Positions 25,157 through 34,035 are shown, counted from the first letter of the stretch. The stretch: 64,000 bases of DNA from Flavisolibacter tropicus (GCF_001644645.1 NZ_CP011390.1:3096001-3160000), one strand, 5' to 3'. Notes: generated from the sequence alone by a model not told the origin. Numbers and translations are program-made.

Positions 25157-26089
25157 ATGAACAAATACGTTAAGCGCCTTCTTTGGACACTCCTTATTCT
25201 GTTCATATTAATGAATTTAATTGCCTTCTTACATGCTTATAAATTCACCCATTTCGACACTTCTATACACAAAACAAAAAACGGTACTAACTTATCATTT
25301 GGGCAAAAGTTGAACCTAGCGCTATTTGGGATCAGCAACCCACGCCCCCAGGCCAAAATAGTACCAGATACGGTATACAAAGCAATAAAGCTCAAAAGCA
25401 ATAAAGAAATTGAATGCTGGATCATAAAAGCAAAAGAACCAAAAGGAACTGTTGCCTTATTTCATGGCTATGGAGGAGAGAAATCCTCCATGCTGGATAA
25501 AGCAACTATATTCCGAAACCTTGGCTACAATACACTGCTTGTTGACTTTATGGGAGCTGGCGGTTCTGAGGGAAATCAAACCACCATTGGTTTTAAAGAA
25601 GCACTTGAAGTAAAAACCTGCTTTGACTATTTGCAGCAGACAGGAGAACAGAATATTGTTTTATTTGGCACTTCCCTTGGTGCAGCGGCTATCTTGAAAA
25701 GTATGAGTGACTACCAGTTACCGGTGAGCTCGATTATTATTGAATGTCCTTTTAGCACCCTATTACAAACAGTAAAAAACCGTTTCTCAAACATGGGTAT
25801 CCCTGCTATACCAATGGCCAACTTGCTGGTATTTTGGGGCGGCGTACAAAACGGGTTTAACGCATTCCATCATAATCCGGTTGATTATGCAAAACAAATC
25901 AACTGTCCAACACTGCTGATGTATGGTGGCGTAGATACAAAAGTGACGAAGAAAGAAACGATGGCTATTTATAACAACCTTGCAGGGCAAAAGGAATTAG
26001 AGATTTTTCCACTAGCTGGTCATGAAAACTATCTGATAAAGTATAAAAAGGAATGGACCAACAAAATCACCGCCTTCCTTCATAAATGA
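25157..26089 (+). CDS. Membrane-anchored alpha/beta hydrolase
   Basis: 310 residues. An N-terminal membrane anchor (about 7-25) precedes an alpha/beta-hydrolase domain. The oxyanion region is VALFHGYGGEKSSML near 95-110. The nucleophile elbow is FGTSLGAAAI (S in G-T-S-L-G near 173), an acid is likely in MYGGVDTKVT near 258, and the histidine is in LAGHENYLIKY near 291. This is the serine-hydrolase triad of the esterase/peptidase group (YqkD/BAAT-like). The substrate is unknown. The domain would face the periplasm if the anchor is a signal anchor. Confidence 0.88.
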   Translation: MNKYVKRLLWTLLILFILMNLIAFLHAYKFTHFDTSIHKTKNGTNLSFGQKLNLALFGISNPRPQAKIVPDTVYKAIKLKSNKEIECWIIKAKEPKGTVALFHGYGGEKSSMLDKATIFRNLGYNTLLVDFMGAGGSEGNQTTIGFKEALEVKTCFDYLQQTGEQNIVLFGTSLGAAAILKSMSDYQLPVSSIIIECPFSTLLQTVKNRFSNMGIPAIPMANLLVFWGGVQNGFNAFHHNPVDYAKQINCPTLLMYGGVDTKVTKKETMAIYNNLAGQKELEIFPLAGHENYLIKYKKEWTNKITAFLHK

Positions 26090-26269
26090 TTAAGCCACAA
26101 GAAAAGTTTCTTTCTCCATTATGTTTTTCTACGGGGTATTGAGCAGTTCCATTTAATTTGTTTTTCGCTGTAACCTTTCTACTCTTCACCTACTCTATTC
26201 TTATGTAAGCAGCCAAATAACCGATGCTTACAGAATACATCGTTCGTAACAGCATTAAATACAAATAGT

Positions 26270-26695
26270 ATGGAAACCATGAACCCCAACCAAAAGATAG
26301 TGCCCGTTTTTAACCTCCTACGATTAACCTATGGCCTGGTACCTATAGTAGCTGGCCTGGATAAGTTTACCAACATCCTTACTAACTGGGAGCAATATTT
26401 AAATCCGACCGTCGCGTCGTTTCTTCCGTTTTCAGCAGCCACCTTTATGATGATCGTGGGTGTGATAGAAATAGTAGCCGGATTGATCGTACTTGCCCGT
26501 CCTACAATTGGAGGCTATATTGTAATGGCGTGGCTAGCACTCATTGCCTTAACGCTTATTGCTTCTGGAAAATATTTTGATGTAGCTGTGCGTGACCTGG
26601 TTATGGCTATCGGCGCCTACTCCTTTGTACAAATTGCAAAGGTAGCTCTGGCGTGGCGCACCGAGCCAGCCCGTCATCAGGTAGCTTTCCGTTAA
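26270..26695 (+). CDS. DoxX-like membrane protein
   Basis: 141 residues with four hydrophobic segments (about 14-28, 52-77, 80-100, 108-125). The pattern LLRLTYGLVPIVAGLDKFTNIL, with a charged D-K after a helix and a following VGVIEIVAGLIVL, is DoxX-like. DoxX proteins are small membrane proteins, sometimes tied to redox or stress functions. It lies 49 bases upstream of an ECF sigma factor on the same strand and may be cotranscribed. Confidence 0.75.
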   Translation: METMNPNQKIVPVFNLLRLTYGLVPIVAGLDKFTNILTNWEQYLNPTVASFLPFSAATFMMIVGVIEIVAGLIVLARPTIGGYIVMAWLALIALTLIASGKYFDVAVRDLVMAIGAYSFVQIAKVALAWRTEPARHQVAFR

Positions 26696-26744
26696 ATTGC
26701 TGGCAAAAAAGATTAGATTTATTAACAGGAAAAACCACCCCTTT

Positions 26745-27431
26745 ATGGCTTTGGCCCACATTGAAAAAAATATTCAACAATACACCGACACAGAACTGGT
26801 TACGGCCATTTTAGATGGGCATACGGCTCTTTTTGAAATAGTGATACGCCGTTATAATCCATTCCTTTATAAGATTGGTCGAAGCTATGGTTTTAATCAC
26901 CACGATACCGAGGACCTGATGCAAGAAGCTTTTATTAACAGCTATTTAAAACTGGAACAGTTTGCTAATCGGTCTTCTTTAAAAACCTGGATCGTAAAGA
27001 TCATGCTTAACCAGTGCTATCATAAATCACAAAAGCACAGCTATCAAAAAGAGCAGCTTATAGAATCCATACCAGATCATGCAAGCGTTATGAATCAGAT
27101 TAACCCACAAAGCGACAATGGAAAAACCGTGATAAAAAGAGAATTAAACAGCATTATTGAAACCTGCATTCAAAAGCTTCCTAAGGAGTACCGCACAACC
27201 TTTACCCTTAGAGAATTGCTGGGACTCAGTGTTGCTGAAACAGCCGATAGCATGCAAACCACCGCTTCTAATGTAAAAGTGCGGTTAAATAGGGCCAAAG
27301 CTTTATTACGAAAAGAAATTGAAAAGATATATACCCCTGAAGACATCTATGAATTCAACCTGGTGTATTGCGATCGTATTGTTAATGCCGTAATGCAAAA
27401 CATCTATGAAATAGAACGCCGTAAAAAGTGA
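26745..27431 (+). CDS. RNA polymerase ECF sigma factor
   Basis: 228 residues. Region 2 (about 15-85) contains ELVTAILDGHTALFEIVIRRYNPFLYKIGRSYGF, DTEDLMQEAFINSYLKLEQF and SLKTWIVKIMLNQCYHKSQ. Region 4 (about 145-200) contains LPKEYRTTFTLRELLGLSVAETADSMQTTASNVKVRLNRAKALLRKEI. It directs RNA polymerase to a specific promoter set. The ATG at 26745 is chosen because the longer frame needs a TTG start at 26697 overlapping the end of the preceding gene. No anti-sigma gene is adjacent; downstream lies a terminator. Confidence 0.92.
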   Translation: MALAHIEKNIQQYTDTELVTAILDGHTALFEIVIRRYNPFLYKIGRSYGFNHHDTEDLMQEAFINSYLKLEQFANRSSLKTWIVKIMLNQCYHKSQKHSYQKEQLIESIPDHASVMNQINPQSDNGKTVIKRELNSIIETCIQKLPKEYRTTFTLRELLGLSVAETADSMQTTASNVKVRLNRAKALLRKEIEKIYTPEDIYEFNLVYCDRIVNAVMQNIYEIERRKK

Positions 27432-27457
27432 CCAGCCAGTTGATTCCCCTACTTCTT

Positions 27458-27489
27458 AAAATGGTGCGTGAAATAGGCACCATTTTTTT
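27458..27489 (+). terminator. Rho-independent terminator
   Basis: AAAATGGTGC (27458-27467), loop GTGAAATAG, GCACCATTTT with a seven-T run. It closes the DoxX/sigma unit. Confidence 0.9.
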
Positions 27490-27615
27490 GCTTTTAAGCA
27501 TAGCACTACCAACGCTTTCTCTTTAACTTCATCTTAAATACAAAGAGTGTAAATTATACGTACTGACAAGAAGTATAATTTGCTAACCACCGATTACTTA
27601 AATCACAGCAAGGGA

Positions 27616-28449
27616 ATGATTGCACTATTACTGATCCTGGTTAACGTTTTAGTTTCTTATAAAGGCTTTAAAGACCATGCTTTCTTTGACCGCTATAAGT
27701 TTAGCGTAGATAGTATACGATTGTACAAAGACTATAAGCGATTGATTACATCCGACTTCCTGCATGTAAGCTGGACACACCTTCTATTCAACATGCTTAG
27801 TCTTTACATCTTTAGCAGCTCTGTAGAGGCCTACTTAGGCAGTGCTTATTTTTTATTGATCTATGTGGTCAGCATCATTGGGTGTAACCTGCTTACACTT
27901 TTGATTCATTGGCGCGATGGCGACTATAGTTCGGTAGGGGCATCAGGCGCTGTGAGTGGAGTGATCTTTGCAGCCATTGCCTTATTTCCAGGCATGCGTA
28001 TGGGTTTCTTTTTCCTGCCATTCTTCAATATTCCGGCCTGGATATTCGGTGTACTTTACGTAGCGTTCTCTATCTGGGGTATTAAATCAAAAAGTGATAA
28101 CATTGGCCATGAGGCACACCTTGGCGGTGCTCTGGTTGGTATGGGTATGGCCTTACTGATTCACCCTGAAGCATTTGCCCAAAATTACCTACCGATCTTA
28201 TTGATTACCATTCCGGCTATTGTTTTCCTTTACCTGATTGTAAAGCGGCCCCATCTCCTACTTGTTGACAATTTCTATTTTAAAACGCACAGCGACCACT
28301 ACTCTGTAGATCATAAATACAATGAAGAAAGAGTTACCCGCCAGCAGGAAATTGACCGCTTATTGGATAAGATCAGTAAGCGAGGCTACAATAGCTTAAC
28401 GGCAAAAGAGAAAGAAACCTTGAAACGGCACTCACGTAGTGCCAGTTGA
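27616..28449 (+). CDS. Rhomboid-family intramembrane serine protease
   Basis: 277 residues from the ATG at 27616. A TTG at 27580 would add 12 residues, but it overlaps a TATAATTTG promoter-like stretch and is less likely. Six hydrophobic segments are present. Family landmarks: SWTHLLFNMLSLYIF with the conserved H and N near residue 70, the nucleophile serine in VGASGAVSGV near 120, and the catalytic histidine in HEAHLGGALVG near 175. It cleaves membrane proteins inside the bilayer. The C-terminal 60 residues are soluble and charged. A strong convergent terminator follows. Confidence 0.9.
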   Translation: MIALLLILVNVLVSYKGFKDHAFFDRYKFSVDSIRLYKDYKRLITSDFLHVSWTHLLFNMLSLYIFSSSVEAYLGSAYFLLIYVVSIIGCNLLTLLIHWRDGDYSSVGASGAVSGVIFAAIALFPGMRMGFFFLPFFNIPAWIFGVLYVAFSIWGIKSKSDNIGHEAHLGGALVGMGMALLIHPEAFAQNYLPILLITIPAIVFLYLIVKRPHLLLVDNFYFKTHSDHYSVDHKYNEERVTRQQEIDRLLDKISKRGYNSLTAKEKETLKRHSRSAS

Positions 28450-28482
28450 TACCACTATACCATATGCTGTTTAATAAAATAT

Positions 28483-28512
28483 AAAAAGCCTCCTGAATAC
28501 AGGAGGCTTTTT
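28483..28512. terminator. Bidirectional terminator
   Basis: AAAAAGCCTCCTG, loop AATA, CAGGAGGCTTTTT. The A and T runs allow use on both strands, between the convergent rhomboid and YceI genes. Confidence 0.92.
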
Positions 28513-28513
28513 A

Positions 28514-29062
28514 TTAAGCGGCTTCTACAGCCACTGCTTTTATCAATTGAATCTCACTATTGATCTTTACTTCTTCTCCCAGCATCAGTCCGCCGGTTTC
28601 TAACACACCATTAAACGTGACACCCCAATCGCTTCGATTGATTTTTCCTGTAATGATAAATCCTGCACGTTGATTACCCCAGGGATCTTTTGTTAATCCG
28701 CTGTACTCCACATTTAACTTCACAGCCTTTGATACACCTTTCATAGTCAGGTTGCCATACACATAGAACGTATCATCATCTATGCGTTCAATCTTGGTAG
28801 ATTGAAACACCAGACTAGGATATTTCTCTACTTCAAAAAAGTCGGCATTACGTAGGTGCGCATCGCGCTGCTCATTATTGGTGGAGATTGAGCTCATATC
28901 AGCTGTGGCTACAATCTTAGCCGTGGTAAAATCATCATTTTCAGATTCCACCTTTACATCAAACTTTTTAAACGTACCTGAAACATTGGTGATCATCAGG
29001 TGTTTGATTTTAAAACCCAGCTCACTATGTGTGGGATCAAACTCCCATTTTGTTGTTGTCAT
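28514..29062 (-). CDS. YceI-family protein
   Basis: 182 residues from the ATG at 29062; a longer frame to 29158 runs into the inverted-repeat element and is rejected. YceI features are clear: WEFDPTHSELGFKIKHLMITNVSGTFKKFDV at the N-terminus, RDAHLRNADFFEVEKYPSLVFQST in the middle, and GVTFNGVLETGGLMLGEEVKINSEIQL at the end. The fold is a lipocalin-like beta-barrel that binds isoprenoid-type lipids in known members. There is no signal peptide, so this copy is cytosolic. The stop codon adjoins the shared terminator with the rhomboid gene. Confidence 0.93.
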   Translation of the reverse strand: MTTTKWEFDPTHSELGFKIKHLMITNVSGTFKKFDVKVESENDDFTTAKIVATADMSSISTNNEQRDAHLRNADFFEVEKYPSLVFQSTKIERIDDDTFYVYGNLTMKGVSKAVKLNVEYSGLTKDPWGNQRAGFIITGKINRSDWGVTFNGVLETGGLMLGEEVKINSEIQLIKAVAVEAA

Positions 29063-29103
29063 TTTTTTAGATTTATTATGGTGTTGAATAGTAATTGTTC
29101 TTA

Positions 29104-29262
29104 GAAGCTGTTTAAAAATGATACTACTACTACTAAAAACTGTATCAAGGTCTGCCACGGTTACCCAACCGTTTTCGATAAGTAGTCACCACTAAAAAAC
29201 CGTGGCAGACCTCCGCGCTTTCAACGCTGGGTTGAATACACAAACAATTTTTAAACAGCCTC
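29104..29262. mobile_element. 159-bp MITE-like inverted-repeat element
   Basis: Terminal inverted repeats of 16 bases with one mismatch: GAAGCTGTTTAAAAAT at 29104-29119 and its complement at 29247-29262. A second perfect inverted pair lies inside: GGTCTGCCACGGTT (29149-29162) with 29198-29211. The trinucleotide TTA flanks both ends (29101-29103 and 29263-29265), as a 3-bp target duplication would. The right-hand TTA is also the stop codon (TAA on the minus strand) of the pirin gene. No protein is encoded. A non-autonomous transposable element is the simplest reading. Confidence 0.65.
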
Positions 29263-30129
29263 TTAGTCCTGCCATGTACCAAATTGACCTTGCTGATACG
29301 CTACAAAGGCTTGCCGTATTTCTTCCTGTGTGTTCATAACAAAGGGGCCGTGCGCTACTATCGGCTCATGGTTTGGCTGTGCATGGCCTAATAAGAGCAG
29401 CGTATCGGCTGCAGCCTGAATCTGTATATTTTCTCCTTCTTTGTTGAACTCAACCAGGTCGTGCGTTTCTGCAGTTTCCCCATTTACGGTTACAGCCCCT
29501 TTGATCACATAAAACAACACACTTCTTTCTGCCGGAATAGTTACGTCTACTTGAGCGCCTTCTTTTAGTTCAATAGTAGAAAGGTGTACATCGGCAATGG
29601 ATTGAATAGGTGCTTGTACCTCTCCCCAGGAACCAGAAGCCAGGTGCACTACCGCATCATTGTTCAGTTTAATTGCCGGCACCTCGTCTTTCTGTAACCC
29701 AATGTATTTGGGCGGCGCATTTTTATGTTTGGCAGGCAGGTTTACCCACAGCTGCAATATTTCTAAGGCTCCACCGCTGGCCTTAAACTCATCCGACGAT
29801 TGCTCAGAGTGAATGATACCGCGTCCTGCAGTCATCCATTGAATACCTCCTGCCTTTATGTTGCTGGTAAATCCTGTGCTGTCTTTGTGTATCAGGTCGC
29901 CTTCCACAATAAATGTCACGGTTTCAAAACCCTTATGTGGGTGCGGACCAAAGGGCAAGCCTGCATTATTAGGCTTGTATACCTGGTGACCATGATGATT
30001 TAAAAAAAGAAAAGGGTCCAGTGCTTCAATTGGAACATTACGCGTAGGAAAAGCACGATAAGTATCCAACCCCTCATAATCGGAATATCCAGCTCTGTAT
30101 ATGGCGTTTATTGTCTTATTTGTATTCAT
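29263..30129 (-). CDS. Pirin-family bicupin protein
   Basis: 288 residues. The N-terminal cupin shows the pirin metal-site pattern: PHPHKGFETVTFIVEGDLIHKDSTG near residues 62-82, with later MTAGRGIIHSEQS. The C-terminal cupin domain follows (about 180-275). Pirins are iron-binding proteins with quercetinase-like or regulatory roles. It is divergent from an HxlR regulator across a 112-base region with a near-perfect palindrome, which suggests HxlR control. Its stop codon coincides with the border of a MITE-like element, which may have shortened or replaced the original 3' end. Confidence 0.92.
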   Translation of the reverse strand: MNTNKTINAIYRAGYSDYEGLDTYRAFPTRNVPIEALDPFLFLNHHGHQVYKPNNAGLPFGPHPHKGFETVTFIVEGDLIHKDSTGFTSNIKAGGIQWMTAGRGIIHSEQSSDEFKASGGALEILQLWVNLPAKHKNAPPKYIGLQKDEVPAIKLNNDAVVHLASGSWGEVQAPIQSIADVHLSTIELKEGAQVDVTIPAERSVLFYVIKGAVTVNGETAETHDLVEFNKEGENIQIQAAADTLLLLGHAQPNHEPIVAHGPFVMNTQEEIRQAFVAYQQGQFGTWQD

Positions 30130-30174
30130 TTTATACCTCTATTTACTTTGAGATATCAAAATTACCTACCTTTA

Positions 30175-30220
30175 CTTACATAAAGTAAGCACTATACAAA
30201 AGGTTAGTACTTACCTTTTG
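30175..30220. promoter_or_regulatory. Operator in the pirin-HxlR divergent region
   Basis: A 24-bp near-perfect palindrome at 30197-30220 (CAAAAGGT-TAGTACTT-ACCTTTTG; one mismatched pair), plus a second dyad CTTAC-5-GTAAG at 30175-30189. Both lie between divergent genes, one of which encodes a MarR/HxlR-type dimeric regulator. A binding site controlling both genes is inferred. Confidence 0.6.
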
Positions 30221-30241
30221 GTAACTTAATACAGTTGTGAG

Positions 30242-30628
30242 ATGAAGAATACAGAAACGCAAACAGCCCCACTTACAGCCCAGCAGTGCACAGCCCGCCT
30301 GGCGGCTATTGGAGATGCGCTTTATGCTATTGGCGGTAAATGGAAGCTCCGGATAATAGTAGCCTTAACAGAAGGCCATAAACGTTTCAATGAGCTGCAG
30401 CGCGTAGTGGAGGGGATTTCGGCTAAGGTACTCTCTGCTGAGCTGAAGGAACTGGAGCTGAACGGTTTTGTAAAACGCAATGTTTTTACAGGCACGCCCG
30501 TAGTAGTGGAATATGAGCTCACCGACTATAGCCAGACCCTTCATGGCGTACTGGATGCGTTGAGCCAATGGGGTGCCATGCACCGTGAGAAAATCAGACA
30601 GGACTCTTTATTAAACCGGGACAACTAA
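30242..30628 (+). CDS. HxlR-family transcriptional regulator
   Basis: 128 residues with one winged helix-turn-helix domain of HxlR type: ALYAIGGKWKLRIIVALTEGHKRFNELQRVVEGISAKVLSAELKELELNGFVKR is the family's core, followed by the wing and LTDYSQTLHGVLDALSQWG. HxlR proteins bind as dimers and often respond to reactive aldehydes or electrophiles. The divergent pirin gene and the palindromes at 30175-30220 are the likely targets. Confidence 0.93.
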   Translation: MKNTETQTAPLTAQQCTARLAAIGDALYAIGGKWKLRIIVALTEGHKRFNELQRVVEGISAKVLSAELKELELNGFVKRNVFTGTPVVVEYELTDYSQTLHGVLDALSQWGAMHREKIRQDSLLNRDN

Positions 30629-30794
30629 CCCCTTTATCTGTTATGCTTGAATATGCTAGCCTTATTGATCATCTTACGGCTAGTTAGATTATGTATTGTA
30701 AGTAACATAAAGCTTTCCAAACATCAACCCATTTTCAACCTGACATTTAAAGTATAATTAGGAGGCCGGTTTTATTGTTCTATTAGAAAGCCAC

Positions 30795-30802
30795 TAAGTT
30801 TG
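30795..30802 (+). promoter_or_regulatory. -7 element 8 bases before a start codon
   Basis: TAAGTTTG matches TAnnTTTG, with TTG at 30775-30777 spaced 17 bases upstream as the -33 element. The ATG at 30811 follows after 8 bases, so the 5' leader would be at most a few bases. Confidence 0.6.
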
Positions 30803-30810
30803 CCGCACAA

Positions 30811-32229
30811 ATGAGACATTCTTTTCTTTTTTCAATAGCCATCTTATTTATTCTATGCATTGGCGTTATTGGCGGCTCAGGCTGTGCCAATATTGTACCT
30901 CCCCAAGGAGGGCCAAGGGATACGATACCACCGATGTTGATTAAAGCCACACCAAACGACTCCACTACCAATTTCCGCAGCAAACGCATTGAACTATTGT
31001 TTGATGAATACATAGATCTGCAGAATGCCGCACAAAATATTTTGGTTACACCTACATTTGAAACTCCCCTTCAGTTTGATGTGCGCCTGCGTACAATGAC
31101 CATCCATCTGAAAGATACCCTGGAACCTAATACCACTTATTCCATCAACTTTGGCAATTCCTTGAAAGATTTTAATGAGGGAAATGTGTTACCTGATTTT
31201 ACCTATACTTTTTCTACCGGTCCGGTGTTTGACACCTTAAGTTTTACCGGGAATATAGTCTTGGCAGAGAGCGGCAAAATAGATACCACATTGATTGCCG
31301 TTCTGTATCGAAACCCTACTGATTCTGCCGTAGCAAAAGAACGCCCCCGTTATATTGCCCGCCAGGATTCCCGAGGCCATTTCCGGTTCCATAACCTTCC
31401 CCCTGGCACTTTTCGGGTATATGTTCTTAACAATGGAGGAAGTCAAAGCCGCTACAACAGTCGCCAGTATTTTGCCTTTGCAGATTCGCCTGTTGTTGTC
31501 CGTCCGGCCACGCCACCTGTAACCTTATATGCTTATAAACCCGAAGCAGCACCTACACCTGCCAGCACCAGCGCACTGCCGCCGCCCTCTAACGGTCGTC
31601 GTGACAATAGTAGCGAGCGCCGCCTGCGGTTTTCAACCAACCTAAGCAATGAAGAGCAAGATCTGCTCAAAAACCTGGTACTGACTTTTGAGCAGCCGTT
31701 GAGGATTTATGATAGTAGCAAATTACGCCTGACACGAGATTCAACGTTTACTGCGGTGAGTTACAGCACCCGCCTAGACACCGCCCGTAAACAATTGACC
31801 CTGCTAACCCAATGGGTACCTGCAACCAAGTATAACCTTATTTTAGACAGAGATTTTGCGGAAGATACACTGGGTCGCCGCCTTTTAAAAAGCGACACCA
31901 TTTCTTTCACCACGCGAAAGCTTACCGATTATGGCCGAATGCGGGTTCGCCTAACCAATGTCGATTCTACTCAACACCCCATACTGCAGCTATTGCAAAA
32001 CAACGTTGTGGTGTATAGTACTTCGATCAGCAGTGGCCAGGTAAGTGTTGACCAATTTATACCCGGTGACTATGAAGTACAGATTTTGCTAGACCGTAAC
32101 AATAATGGGAAATGGGATCCAGGCCAGTTCTTTGGTAAACATCTACAGCCAGAAATTGTACGCCCCATAGAACAGCGAATAACGGTGAAAGGGGGAAGTA
32201 ACAATGACTATGAGTTAAAGCTGGAATAG
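30811..32229 (+). CDS. Ig-like-domain lipoprotein
   Basis: 472-residue surface or periplasmic lipoprotein. Signal segment 1-23 ends in SGCAN. It is followed by the phylum-typical PPQGGPRDTIPP and a Big_5 Ig-like domain (about 35-135: FRSKRIELLFDEYIDLQNAAQNILVTP, then TYSINFGNSLKDFNEGN). A proline/alanine/threonine linker (about 245-265) precedes a second beta-rich part ending in NNNGKWDPGQF, a segment typical of such proteins. It is probably a cell-surface structural or export-associated protein. A terminator follows at 32309-32337. Confidence 0.85.
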   Translation: MRHSFLFSIAILFILCIGVIGGSGCANIVPPQGGPRDTIPPMLIKATPNDSTTNFRSKRIELLFDEYIDLQNAAQNILVTPTFETPLQFDVRLRTMTIHLKDTLEPNTTYSINFGNSLKDFNEGNVLPDFTYTFSTGPVFDTLSFTGNIVLAESGKIDTTLIAVLYRNPTDSAVAKERPRYIARQDSRGHFRFHNLPPGTFRVYVLNNGGSQSRYNSRQYFAFADSPVVVRPATPPVTLYAYKPEAAPTPASTSALPPPSNGRRDNSSERRLRFSTNLSNEEQDLLKNLVLTFEQPLRIYDSSKLRLTRDSTFTAVSYSTRLDTARKQLTLLTQWVPATKYNLILDRDFAEDTLGRRLLKSDTISFTTRKLTDYGRMRVRLTNVDSTQHPILQLLQNNVVVYSTSISSGQVSVDQFIPGDYEVQILLDRNNNGKWDPGQFFGKHLQPEIVRPIEQRITVKGGSNNDYELKLE

Positions 32230-32308
32230 AACTAGAATGAATAGGATTTAAATTGATTATGAGGAAATACAGGACAGCCTTTAGTATTTTATCCATATTT
32301 CCAATTTT

Positions 32309-32337
32309 AAAGCTGGCTTATTGAGGCCAGCTTTTTT
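32309..32337 (+). terminator. Rho-independent terminator
   Basis: AAAGCTGGC, loop TTATTGAG, GCCAGCTTTTTT. It closes the lipoprotein gene. Confidence 0.88.
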
Positions 32338-32517
32338 ATTTCCTGTTGAATACCTGAACCCATCCTTTTAACTTGTAAACACCTCAAGCATACCCTCCCC
32401 TTAATCCTTACTAATCCTAAAATTCCTAGTTCTGACACCATTTCCAAGGAAACGTTAATAGCTGATACTCAGTCCTTTTTACATTTGTTTTTCACCCTTA
32501 AAAGGCGCTATATTTTG

Positions 32518-32525
32518 TATCTTTG
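32518..32525 (+). promoter_or_regulatory. -7 element 7 bases before recR
   Basis: TATCTTTG matches TAnnTTTG and ends 7 bases before the ATG at 32533, so the transcript should have almost no leader. Confidence 0.55.
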
Positions 32526-32532
32526 TCCCCCT

Positions 32533-33150
32533 ATGCAATTCTCATCAGCACTACTGGAAAATGCGGTTAATGAGTTCTCCAAACTACCTGGAATTGGACG
32601 TAAAACAGCCTTGCGTTTAGTGCTTCATTTATTGAAGCAGGAGGAAGAAGATGTGCAGCATTTTTCTGAAGTGGTGAGCCGCATGCGTAACGAGATCAAG
32701 TTTTGCCAACGCTGCCATAATGTAGCTGATGCCGATATCTGTTCAATCTGCGCCAACTCTATGCGCAAGCAAGATGTGATCTGTGTGGTTGAAAACATCC
32801 GCGATGTGATTGCACTGGAAAGCACCCAACAATTCAGTGGCACCTACCATGTATTGGGTGGCGTTATTTCTCCATTAGATGGTGTAGGTCCTTCTCAATT
32901 GAATATCGACACGCTTATTCACCGTGTACAAAAAGAAGAAATACGCGAGGTTATTTTTGCGCTGAGTCCTACCATCCAGGGTGATACCACTATTTACTAT
33001 ATTCAGAAAAAACTCAATCCGGGTGTGCGCATAACTACCATTGCCCGCGGTATTGCCTTTGGCGGCGAACTGGAATACGCAGATGAAATGACCCTGGCGC
33101 GTAGCTTACAGAACCGTCTGCCTATAGAGAGTTACGTTTCCAACAAATGA
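32533..33150 (+). CDS. recR: Recombination mediator RecR
   Basis: 205 residues, the usual length. RecR with RecO and RecF loads RecA at gapped DNA. Landmarks: a helix-hairpin-helix LPGIGRKTALRLVLHLL near residue 20, a four-cysteine zinc finger C-x2-C...C-x2-C (CQRCHNVADADICSIC) near 57-72, and a Toprim domain starting ICVVENIRDVIALE and ending VRITTIARGIAFGGELEYADEMTLARSLQNR. The ATG at 32533 is chosen over a TTG at 32485 because the extra residues precede the conserved N-terminus and cross the promoter element. Confidence 0.95.
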   Translation: MQFSSALLENAVNEFSKLPGIGRKTALRLVLHLLKQEEEDVQHFSEVVSRMRNEIKFCQRCHNVADADICSICANSMRKQDVICVVENIRDVIALESTQQFSGTYHVLGGVISPLDGVGPSQLNIDTLIHRVQKEEIREVIFALSPTIQGDTTIYYIQKKLNPGVRITTIARGIAFGGELEYADEMTLARSLQNRLPIESYVSNK

Positions 33151-33154
33151 GGGC

Positions 33155-33720
33155 GCTTCGCGCCGTTTCACGCAGAGCGCGCCGAGGCGCGGGGAGAGAG
33201 AGGAACCACACAGAGGCACAAAGACACGGAGAAACACAAAGTATAGGTTTCGCTCAGAGGAAAGGAGAAGGATTTCCGGTTTCACTCTTCCGCTTTAAAC
33301 CTGCCTGTATTGGGTAATGATTTTTACTGTCACCCTGAACTTGATCCCGAGTTAATCGAAGTAAGGATCTGCTCTTGCATTAAAGAAAAGCCTGCTATCA
33401 TAAAAGGACACTTACCCTAAATGCCTAATCTATCCTCTTAATCCCTTAATCTCCCCAAATCCCGGTTCATTCCTCCCTTCTTCCTTCATCATTCCTTGTT
33501 CCTTGTTCATTATTCCTCTGCTCCTTCATTGCTACTCCTCTGTCCCTTCATGGTTACTCCGTATGGAAGACTAGGTTACTCCGTATGGCAGCCTACTTAA
33601 CTCCGTATCTCACCCGTACCCCGGCCGATCCTTCGGCCCCTTCCACAGCCCTACCTCACCCGTCTCCAAGCCCGTATGCCGTTACCAGAAAACCATTACA
33701 AACCCAAGAACTAGTAAAGA
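33155..33720. repeat. Composite intergenic repeat block
   Basis: The 930-base gap after recR contains, in order: CGCAGAGCGCGCCGAGGCGCGG and CACAGAGGCACAAAGACACG words (about 33168-33235), TTCCGCTTTAAACCTGCCTG (about 33285), CTGTCACCCTGAACTTGATC (about 33325), CCTTAATCTCCCCAAATCCC (about 33445), TTCATCATTCCTTGTTCC (about 33485), and three ACTCCGTAT words (about 33552-33608) ending in GTACCCCGGCC. The same order recurs at 45560-45960. No gene is supported. Confidence 0.65.
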
Positions 33721-33985
33721 AAAGTGTAATAGGAAGGGAAAGAATACACGCAAATAGAAGGATCTAAAGATACAACACAAACCTTGCAAGGAGAGATCAG
33801 ATGCTACAGCAAACTACACCCAACATCGAAAAGGCTGTATGGATAGCGGCCCGTAATCCCGTCAATCCAATTAATCCTTTATATCCATGTTCCAATAATT
33901 CTTTTCAATTCCTGCCAATCTATGGCTATTTTTGCAGCCATTAGGCGGATTTGTTTATTGTTCGGCCTCCTTTCAGGAAAATGGA

Positions 33986-34035
33986 ACTAATAAACGCAGA
34001 TTACTCTCTCATGCAGTTTTCCGACGTTTATTAGT
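33986..34035 (+). promoter_or_regulatory. 11-bp inverted repeat in the metH leader
   Basis: ACTAATAAACG (33986-33996) pairs perfectly with CGTTTATTAGT (34025-34035) across 28 bases, about 110 bases before the methionine synthase start. It could be an operator or the closing stem of an RNA switch. It does not match the SAM-I or SAM-II riboswitch patterns that I know. Confidence 0.35.
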
